Source of the DNA: Stenotrophomonas nematodicola
Lineage (GTDB): Bacteria; Pseudomonadota; Gammaproteobacteria; Xanthomonadales; Xanthomonadaceae
Length of the DNA stretch: 64,000 nt
Assembly: GCF_009467805.1 (NCBI RefSeq)
Contig: NZ_WIAY01000004.1
Location: 310,001 to 374,000 of the forward strand
Direction of reading: 5' to 3'
Shown one piece after another: positions 40,501 to 49,900 of this stretch. Under the pieces are notes generated by a model. It did not search any database. It was not told the origin of the DNA and was given only the letters and a program-made list of their open reading frames with translations. The position numbers were made by a program, and so were the translations under genes. Numbering within the stretch: position 1 is the first letter of the stretch; the number at the start of each line of letters is the position of its first letter.

Positions 40501-40956
40501 CTCGGCCACGCCGTCCACTACCTGCAGCTGGATGCCGGGGGTGACCTTGTCGGCGTCGAGCGCGCCCGGTCCGAGTTCGTCGGTGCGCGAGCCCGGCAGG
40601 CGGATGCGGCCACCGCTGGTCTCGATCGTGGCGTAGGTGGTGCCGGCCAGCGCGCGGCCGGCGGCATCGAGCAGCTGCACGCGCACGTGCACCGCACTCT
40701 GGCCATCGGCCGGTACGCCATCCCGGTCCAGCTCGACCAGGATGCGGTCGAGCGTACCGGGCACGGCGCTGTCCAGTGCGCGCGGCGCGGCATCGGTGCT
40801 GGCAGGGCTGCGCGGGTACAGGGTGCTGGCATCGCCGAGAACCGGCGTGAAGCGGCCAGCGCTGCCCACGCTCTGCGCCATCGCAGGTACGGCGGCCAGG
40901 GCGCAGGCCAGCAGGCTCAGGCGCGGCAGACGGTACAACGGGTGGGCGCGGCTCAT
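37600..40956 (-). CDS. Large predicted outer-membrane beta-barrel protein (1118 aa)
   Basis: A signal peptide (MSRAHPLYRLPRLSLLACAL...AMAQ) is followed by an Ig-like domain (about 65-175: RILVELDRDGVPADGQSAVH; GGRIRLPG), then from about residue 210 to the end alternating amphipathic strands with aromatic girdles (RLYVRIDNRRSYLLYGDFQT; FAYTDSARVNSRFRAVLLSG). The C-terminus FLRLRFKFDEDLFRPDPVRY is barrel-like but not a classical terminal Phe signature. No POTRA or plug domain was recognised. Its ATG overlaps the stop codon of the giant repeat protein (ATGA). Inferred to be the outer-membrane anchor or exporter for that protein; no characterised homologue known to me. Confidence 0.75.
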   Translation of the reverse strand: MSRAHPLYRLPRLSLLACALAAVPAMAQSVGSAGRFTPVLGDASTLYPRSPASTDAAPRALDSAVPGTLDRILVELDRDGVPADGQSAVHVRVQLLDAAGRALAGTTYATIETSGGRIRLPGSRTDELGPGALDADKVTPGIQLQVVDGVAEFDLLAPHDPQDVVLRITAGAETAQGTIGFLPEMRELLATGLIEGVVNFRRRSNAGLISPVEHHDAFDRDIRRWERQFNNGKANAAARTAFFVKGRIKGEYLLTAAYDSDKDTRGRLLRDIQPEEFYPVYGDSSLRGFDARSAERLYVRIDNRRSYLLYGDFQTGDTLATATGIGGSGAIPQRSLGTYNRTATGLGWHFESERVRSNVFAMQDSLRQVIEEFRSQGSGPYALRNNAVLEGSERVEVIVRDRNQPTRITSVRSLARLVDYSFEPFSGRILLNQFLPAFDSDLNPVSLRITYELDQGTEKFWVVGADAQVKLTDQLEVGAAAVEDRNPYAEFKMGSANASYRFGANTLLVAEFARTRSEVNTNSINQITSQGLKDISGEVEGDAWRVEFAHRADKLDARLFAARTDPAFNNPAAPLYGGRGEYNARVAYRVGPRLELYVEGLRSEDRNPDGGKRDAGGAGVRIGATDRLTVDLGVRSIRETIGVTSPWSSGVPFGNAGGLTGGFATGSGGGALGYGQQALDPLTGLMVINGSSTGSPITSDLPVGTELESDSARFGLGYRLNDRLSAGAEVEHSVSGEDRRRLAAGLDYQVFERSRVYGRYEKQTGLTSAYGITTTDREADALVFGIDSSYLRDTQTFSEYRLRDSISGRDVQAASGIRNTWDIREGLRLASSAEHVKVIDGSTGDSTGLALALDYSANPLWRGAIRAEHRISEDVPDTATNEAFNTTLLQFMLARKLSRDWTLLARNYLLSTRYDARGDVLQDRFQLGVAYRDTDRNRINALARYEYKLERDESGLTLSDGNTVDGTSQDVRTRAHIVSAHADWHPSRPWWLTGRVAGKWQQDQFAYTDSARVNSRFRAVLLSGRVVYDITENWDIGVLASTFRGQAGANQYAYGMEVGRLLRQNLWLSAGYNWTGFDGDRDLNGYEYTQQGVFLRLRFKFDEDLFRPDPVRYRDPAR

Positions 40957-43900
40957 GGCTGCACCTCCGTCGAAGCGCCGGCAGCGGGCGGGTTGGCTCT
41001 GGGATGCACGATCGGTCTCTGGTTGGCCGAGTCGGTCGCCTGTTGCGGCGCCCGCGCGGGTTTGCTGTCAAAGCGCAGCGGCGCCTGCCCGGCTTCGGTC
41101 TCCGGCGCACGTACCTCACCCTGGGTGCGCCGGGCCTTGACCTGCTCCAGCACCGGGTTGGCACAGCTGCCCTCGATGAAGTCGGCGCGGTGCAGTTCGC
41201 CGTTCTTGAGATCCAGGAACAGGCTGTCGGCATCGCCCAGGTTGCGGTTGCTGCTGGTGGTCAGGCGCGCGCCGACCGGCAACGTGCTGGCATCCACCTT
41301 CAGCGTGTGGCTCTGCGGCGGCAGGCCGCAGTAGCTGTACTTGCCTTCGGAGTCGCTGATCACCCAGGTGCCGTCGGAGAAGTACAGCCGCACGCCCGGG
41401 ATGCCCAGTTCTTCGCGGTCCTGCACATGGTTGTTGTTGCAGTCCATGAACACCTTGCCCAGCACGCAGGCCTGGTCGGTGAACACGCCACCGGTGACCC
41501 GCACGCGGTATTCGGCGCGGTTGGACGGGAGCGCACCGGGCAGCGGGGTGATGCTGCCGGTATCGATGCAGCCGCCGCTGAAGGCACAGCCGAACGCCTG
41601 GGCACGGTTGATGCCGTCGCCCTGCTGCGCACCCACGCCCACCCGCACGCGGTAGGTCAGGACGATCTGCCCGCCGACCGCGATCGGGCCGACATCGAAG
41701 CCCAGCAGCGGGCCCGGCTTGCCGGAGGGATCGGTCACGGCGCGGCCATCGGCACGTGCGGTGCCGTCGATGTAGGTGAAGCCGCGCGGCAGACGATCGA
41801 TCACGTTGACCGTGCGCAGCGCGCTGCCCGCGGTCTGGCGGATGGTGATCGTGTACTGCACGGTGTCGCCGATCTCGGCGGTCTGGCGGTCGCCGTTCTT
41901 GCTGATGGCCAAGCCCGTTGCCACCGCAGTGTCCAGCGGCAGGTGGTTGTTGATGATCGCGGCGGTATCCGAGCCGGCGAACAGGCCCAGGTAGTACTGG
42001 GTCGGCAGGCCGACCGCACCGGTCGGCGCGAGACGGTTCGGCTGCACCTCATGGTTGGCACCCGCGCCGCCTGCCGGCGACAGCGAGCCACTCTGCGGCG
42101 GGATCAACGTGGACACGAACTGGTAGCTGCCCGGCGGCGTGACGGTGAGCTTGAATTCGCAACGGGCCGGCGCGGCCGGACCGAACGCGAACTGGTAGAA
42201 GCCCTCGCTGCCCACCGTCATCGAGATCGCACTGCCCTCGAGGCGATAGCCACCGCTGCCGGCATTGAGCACCGCGGTGCGCGGGTCGTAACCGGTGCAC
42301 ACGCCCACCGGGCTCAGGGTCACGATGGAGCCCGGGACCGGGTCACGGGTGGTGGCGTCGTAGACCACGCCCGACGGGTCCACCGGCAGGCTCTGCTGCG
42401 GCAGGTGCTGGCCGGGGCGGAGCACGACTTCCAGCTGGCTGATGCCATTGTCGTTGACCCGGCAGGCACTGACCCCGGCGCGCGCGATGGCGGTCGCCGC
42501 GTCGCAGGCTTCCAGGACCCCGGACAGGGACTCGCGGGTGACCGGATTGGGCCACAGGATGTTGGAGGTCGGATCGCGGAAGCGGATGTTCCAGGTCACG
42601 CCCGGCACCACATCGGCGAAGCGGTAGCTGCCGTCGGCACCGGTGGTGGTGGTCTTCACCACCTGCCCGGTGATCGGATCGACCAGTTCGACGCCCCACG
42701 ACGGCAGGCGCTGGTCGCCCCCGTCGAGCAGCTGGTCATCGCTGCCGATGTCGTACCACACGGTCCCGCCGACCGACGCGGCCAGCTGCACGGCATTCGG
42801 CACGCGGCAGGCGTTGAACTGGATCGCCTCCACGCACGCGGGCAGCTGGGTCACGTCGCCATCGAACGCCGAGCGCTCGGCGGGGGTCGGCGCGCGGAAC
42901 TCGTTTTCGCCACCGCCCTCAACCAGCACGGCGTTGTGCACGGTGCCGGCCTCGGCGGCGGCGGCACCGACCAGCGCCTGCACCGCGATGGTGTCCGGCG
43001 AGGTGGCACCGGCGGCCAGTACCTGCTGGCTGCGGCAGGTGAAGCGCGTGTCGCCCACCGCGCCGGTGCAGACCCAACCGGTACCGGTCGGGGCAGCGGC
43101 GAGGGTCAGGCCGGCAGGCAGGCGGTCGTGCACGACATATTCGCCGCGCGACGGCTGCTGTCCGCCATTGCGCACCTGGAGGGTGTACGCGGCGATGTTG
43201 TTGACGGTGAAGCGCGGGCTGGCGGCCGACTTGCTGACCAGCATGTCCGGTGAATCACCAATCTCGCCGAAGTTGTTGTCCAGCGAATCGCCGCCCAGCG
43301 GCAGCACGATCTGGCCGATGGTCGACGGTACGGTCTCGCGGCCGCTGGCCACGCCGGTGACCACGCCACCCACGGTGCCGGCACGGGTGATGCCATTGAG
43401 GGTCTGCGGCGGCTGGGTCGGCTCGGTCACCGTATAGGTGCCCGGGCGCAGGCCGTCGAAACGGTAGCGACCGTCGGCATCGGTGGTCAGCGTGATCGAG
43501 ACCGGCTGGCCCAGATCGTCGGTGCCGGTCAGCACCACGGTGACGTTGGCGATGCCGCCCTCACCCGGATCGACCAGCCCGTTGTCGTTGCTGTCGTTGT
43601 AGACGCGCCCGGCGATGCTGCCGGTCGGAATCTCGCCAAAGTTGTTCTGGACCGACTGCTGGTTGACCCCCAGCACCAGGCCGGTGATGGTCGACGGCGT
43701 CGTGCCCGGCGCGGTCGCCGTGCCACCGGTGCTGCCGGCCACGGTACGGCCATCGCGGGTGCCTGTCGGCTGCTCCGGTTCGGTCACGGTGTAGGTGCCC
43801 GGCGGCAGGTCGCCGAAGCTGTAGTTGCCATCGGCATCGGTCACGGTGTCGCGGCTGATCGGATTGCCGACCAGGTCGGTGCCGGTCAGGGTGATGACGA

Positions 43901-46900
43901 CGTTGGCCAGGCCGGTTTCACCCGGATCGACGACGCCATCGTTGTTGCGGTCGATCCAGACCTTGCCGCTGATCCCGCTGTTGAGCGGAATCTCGCCAAA
44001 CAGGTTGTCCACCGAGGCGCTGCCCGGCGTGGACAGATCGATCGTGCCGATCCGGCTGGGCACCGTGGTCACCGGCGTGGCGGTCCCGCTGCTGACGCCA
44101 TCGATGGTGCCGGCAGTGGTGATGCCGTTGCTGGTGCCGGTGGGCTGCTGCGGTTCAACCAGCGTATAGATGCCCGGGCGCAGGTCGGCAAAGGCGAAGC
44201 GGCCATCCGCATCGGTCTGCACGGTGCGCTGCACGCTGGCGCCGGTATCGTCGGTACCGGTCAGCTCGATGGTCACGCCCTCGATGCCGGTTTCGGCCGC
44301 ACCCTGCTGCGCGCCGTTGTTGTCGGCGTCGAAGAACACCGTGCCGGACACGGACACGGCCAGCACTTCACCGAAGTTGTTGGCGAGCGACGCCTTGCCG
44401 GCCGGCAGCACGATCGCGCTGATGGCACTGGGCACGCTTGCCACGGGGGTGGCGGTACCGGCCGGGGTGCCGTCGATGGTGCCGGCGCGGGTGATGCCGT
44501 TGATCGTGGCGGCGCCATTGAACACCGGCTGCGCCACCTGCTGGGTCACCGTATAGGTGCCCGCCAGCAGATCGGCGAAGCGGTAGCGGCCGTCGGCATC
44601 GGTGGTGATGGCGGCAAGCGGCTGGCCCAGCGCATCGACCGTGCCGGCCGGCAGCTGTACTTGCACATTGGGCAGGCCCGGTTCGCCGGCATCCTGCACG
44701 CCATTGTTGTTGCGGTCCAGGTACACGGTGCCGGACAGACTGCCGGCGCGCTCACCGAAGTCGTTGCCGGTCGAGCCGGCCACCGGCAGGTTGACGATGT
44801 TGATCACGTTGCCGGGGGTCTGGCGACCCTCGGCCAGCCCGGTCGGCTGGGTCTCGGTGATGCGGTAGTCCTGCCCGGCCACGGCGCCGGGATAGCTGTA
44901 ATGCCCATCGGCGTTGGTCAGCAGGGTTTCGCTGGTGTCGTCGCCGGTGCCGAACACACCGTCCGGGCCTGCGCCCACAATGACCACCTGCACGCCGGGA
45001 ATGCCGACGTCGCCGGCGTTGTTCTGGCCGTCATCGTTGCGGTCCAGGTACACCGTGCCACTGATGGGCGCGTTGGCCAGCTCGCCGAACAGGTAACCGG
45101 TGGCGTCCTGGCCGGCGTCGATACCGATGCCGGAGATCACGTTGGGCACGGCGGTGCTGCCCGGCGTGGTGGCCGTGCCGGCGGTGTGCTTGCCGTCCAG
45201 ATACGCGGCCGGCTGGGTTTCGGTCAGCGTGTAGCCGGTGCCGGCCTGGGCCGGCAGCAGATCGTTGAAGCGGTAGGCGCCCGTGGCGTCGGTGGTCGCG
45301 GTCAGGCTGACCGGATTGCCGAGCACGTCGGTGCCGGTGAGGGTCACGATCACGTTGGCGATCGGGTTCTCGCCGCTGTCGCGGACGCCGTTGTTGTTGC
45401 CGGCGGCCACGTTGGAGAAATCCTCGTAGACAAGGCCGGCCAAGGAACCGAGCTTCTCGCCGAAATCGTTGCCGCTGGAGCCGGTCAACGGCAGCGTGGC
45501 GATGTCGATCCGGTTGCCCGGGTTCTCCGTCGCGTTGGCATACCCCTGCGGCTGCGTTTCGGTGATGCGGTAGTGCTGGCCGACGACCAGAGTGTCGAAG
45601 GTGTAACGGCCCTGCGCGTCGGTCTGCACGCTGACCGGCGGCAGATCGTCGGCGGTGCCGTAGACGCCGTCCGGGCCGGCGCCGGTCAGGGTGATGGTCA
45701 CGTCCTGCAGGCCGCCGTTGGGCTGCGAGCCGCGGTCGCCGGCATCGCCGGCGTCGAAGTCGCCATTGCCATTACGGTCCAGATAGACATGGCCGGAGAT
45801 GGCGGTGACCGCGTCTTCGCCGAAGTTGAACACGGTGCCATCGTCGCCGTTGGACAGATCGATGCCGGCGATGCGATCGGTGCTGGCGGCATCGCCGCCG
45901 GCACCGGTCGCCACGCTGCAGCTGGCGCATGCCACGCCGCCGATCAGGCCAGGATTGATCGCACTCGGACGGTTGCGGTAGCTGCCGTCCGGCAGCACTT
46001 CGCGCAGCGTGTAGATCTGCGGGTCCAGCCCCAGGAAGCTGTAGCTGCCATCGTTGCCGGTGGTACGGGTGGCCACGACAGTGCCGGTGGCATCGAGCAG
46101 TTCGAGGGTGGCATTGGCGATCGGGGCGTCGCCGGCGTCGCGCACGTTGCTGTAGTTGCCGTCCACATAGACGAAGCCGGACAGCGAGGGACGCCGCACT
46201 TCCGGGAAGTCGTAGCGCACCGCATCCACCCCCGCGCCCAGCGCGATGGTGGTGTAGACCGAGTCGGCGCTGCCGGGCGGCGTCACCGCCGCGAACACAC
46301 CCCCGGCCGACGGCGCCAGCGGACCGCTGGACGGCGGGGCGACCGGGCCGTTGGCGTAGGTCGGCGGCTGGGTCTGGGTCAGGGTATACCCCTGGGCGCC
46401 TGCCGGGGCCAGGTTCTCGAAGCGATAGGCGCCCTGCGCATCGGTGGTGGCATCGAGTGCAACGGCATTGCCGTAGGCATCCTCACCGCTGAGGTGGACG
46501 CGCACGCCGGAGATCAGCGGCTCGCCGCTTTGCAGGGTGCCCCCGTTGGCACCGGCGCGGTCGCGGTCCTGGAACACCACGCCGGCCAGCGAGGAACGGA
46601 GCACGGTGTGGGTGGTGGTGTCGTCGTTGTTGCCCGGGTCCGGATCAAGCTGGTCGCTGGTGGCCTTGGCACTGTTGATGCCGGTGCCGTTGGCCGGAAG
46701 CGTGGTCCAGCGCGCGGGAATCAGCACGCGCACCTGCCCGTCCAGCGCCAGATCGCCCATCCGGCAGGTGACGGTGCGGCCCACCAGCAGGCAGTTGCCC
46801 AGGCCGGTGGTCTGCACGCCCGGGTCCGCGGTGGCACCGCGCTTCTGCCAGGTGATGGCCGCCGCGCCGCCGAGCACCTCAAGCCCATCCGGCAGGGTAT

Positions 46901-49900
46901 CGGTGACAACCACGCCGTCGCCGTTGAGCGGGTTGGTCCCGGTGCGGTCGCGCGACAGACTGTGGCCGGGGCCGTAATTGACCACGTCCAGCACGAACCA
47001 GAACGGCTGGTGCAGGCTGACCGTGCCCGCCGCCGCCGGCAGGGGCTGGCTGGGATCGGCACTCGGGGCGAGCACTACGCTGGACTTGCGGATGGACAGG
47101 TCCGAGCGCGTGCGGATGCTGGTTTCCTGGGTGGCAGTGTTGTTGCTGGTATCGCTCTCGGCTTCGGCCGAGCGCGCGGTGACCGAGTTCTTCAGCGTTT
47201 CGCCGGTGGCCGGCGGGGCGGTCATGTACTGATAGATCAGGTACAGGTAGCTGGTCTGGTTGTTGGTGATGACGCCTTCGTCGGTGGTGGTGACACCGGC
47301 GCTGGGCAGGGTGCAGGAAATGGTCTGCGGCCCGGTGCTGGGATTGGTGCTGCCAGCGGCCACCGAGCAGCGGGTGCCGACCGGTTCCAATGCACCCTGC
47401 GGGCCAGCGGCGGTGCCGGTGCGGCTGCCGACCAGGCTCACGCTGGCGCCCGGCGGCGGGGTGATGGTGTCGTCGATCATGGCGCGCGTGGCCAATGACG
47501 GGCCCGCGTTGCGCACGCTGATCTGGTAGTAGATGTAGTTGTTGACCTCCATCCCGGCGCGCGAGTCGAAGCCCAGCGGGTCCACCGCGCCGATGAAGTT
47601 CTGGTCGATCTTGTTGACGATCAGATCGACGCGACCGGCATCGAACGGCAAGGTCGCGTCCTTGCTGTCGTCGTCGGTGCGGTTGTTGTAATCGTAGGTC
47701 CGGCCGTTGGCGTCGGTGCCACTGGACGGGTCCGGCGTACCGTCACCATCGAGGTCGAAGTGGAAACTGCCGGTATTGGTGAACTGGCGGCCGGTGTTGC
47801 CACTGTTGACGTTCGGGCGGATCTCCACCGTCATCGTTTCGGTGGAGTTGTTGGCCATGTCCTTCGGCGTGCAGGTCAGGCGCAGCGTGGCCGGCGCACT
47901 GCCGGTGTTGAACCAGGAGGTGCCACCGGGCGCCGGTGCGGAGCTGATAGACGGGTCATGTGTGGTCACCGTGCAGGCCTTGCTCGCCGCGTCCGAACCG
48001 GTACGCAGCGCGGAGAGCAGTACGAAACCGGCATCGTTGGCAGGCAGCGTGAACAGATCGCTGAAGACCACGCCACGCGCCGTCGACGGACCCCGGTTCT
48101 GGTAGGTGATGCGGTACGAGGTGTTGACGCCGGCACGCCCCGGCGTGCCCGAGGTGATGTCCTTGCGGGTGGTGGCGACATTGGCCACCGCATCGATCTG
48201 GACCCAGTCCGAGGCGGTGTTGTTGCTCTGGTCGATCTCGCCCAGCGCGCCGGGAATGGCCGGATTGATGCGCACACCGGCCGTGTTGCAGAAGCGGCCC
48301 GGCAGCAGCGGCTGCCCGCCGCAGACGCCGGCCGGCTGGCCCTGGCTGTCGAACAGCCCGCGATTGACGGTGAAACGCACGGTCGCGGTCTCGTTGCGGC
48401 CCAGTACGCTGGTTCCGGCATCGCACACCCACGCGCTGCCGCTCAGGCGGCAGTTCCAGCCCGCCGGGCTGGCGTTGCCGGTCACCGTGGTCACGCCGGT
48501 GACGAAGCCCGGAATCGGGTCGTTCACCACCACGCCGGGGGTGGCTTCGCCGTCATTGTGGATCAGCAGCGTGTAGGTCACCGAATCATCGCTGTTGCGG
48601 ATGATGTTGTCGGCGTCGCCCGGCCCGTTGGTCTGCTTGGTGATCGACAGATCGGCACGGTCGTCGGTGGCGCGGCTCTCGCCGCCGGCACAGTCGTTGG
48701 TGTCGTTCGGATCGCGGTTGATGCCGCCGGCGGTCACCGGCTCGAGCGAGCCGCCGCTGCCGCCGGTGCAGGCGTCATTGCGCAGCGCACCGGCGGTGCG
48801 CGCCAGCGTCTGCAGCGCCAGAGCGGGCGCGCTGGCATTGACGGCCACCGGATAACCGGTGACCAGGGTGCAGGCCACCGTCTGCGCCTGGCCGACGGCC
48901 CACGCACGATTGACGCTGCAGCTCCAGCGCCCGATCACCACCGAGGTACCGGGGAGGATCGGCTGCCCGCTGGCATCGACCCACTGCTCGCCGGCCGCGA
49001 GCGTGTCCACCACCTGCAGGTCGCCGGTGACCGCCCGTGGCCCCAGGTTCTGCACGCCAAGCGTGGACGTCATCATGCTGTCGCTGCGCACACCGGTGCC
49101 GTTCCACACCGGGACCAGCAAGGGCGAGCGGGACTTGCTCATGCGCAGGTCGGCGCCATCGGGAATGATGGTCAGGCCGACGGTGCCACTGTTGTTGGCC
49201 GGCACGGGGTCCGGCGTGGTTGCGCTGATGTTCGCGGTGTTGCTGACCACCCCACTGCTGTTGGTGCCGGTCGAAGGCACCTGTGCGGTGATGGTGATGA
49301 TCGCCTGCGCACCCGGCGCGAAGCTGCCGGCCAGGCTGCAGGTACGGACGCTCGCCCCGGCATTGCTGGTGCAGGTCCAGCCGGCCGGTGCCACGCCACC
49401 GGTGATCACGAAACCTTCCGGCATCGCGTCGGTCACGACCACGCCGGTGGCGGCGCTGGGGCCGTCATTGCGCGCGGTCAGGGTGTACGTCACCACCGAA
49501 CCGGCCGCCGCCGGCGCCGGCGATACCGACTTGGACATCGCCAGATCCGCACCGGCGGTGACCGCCGTGGTGACGCGCGCGGCATTGTTGTCCGGCACCG
49601 CATCGGGCACGGACCCGGCGTTGACCACCGCGGCGTTGACGATGTTGCCGGTGCCGACATTGACCTTGCCGCGGAACTGGTAGCTGGCGCTCGCACCCAC
49701 GGCCAGGGTGCCGTTGTAGGTGCCGTTCTGCGCGCTGAAGCTCCAGTCCGCGCCGTTGGGAGTGCCGACCAGCGTCACGTTCGGCGGCAGCGTGTCCACC
49801 ACCCGGAAACCGGTGGTGACGCTGGGGCCGTTGTTCCTGACGGTGAGGGTATAGGTCACCTCGCCGCCGCCGATCACCGGATCAGGGCTGGCGGTCTTGC

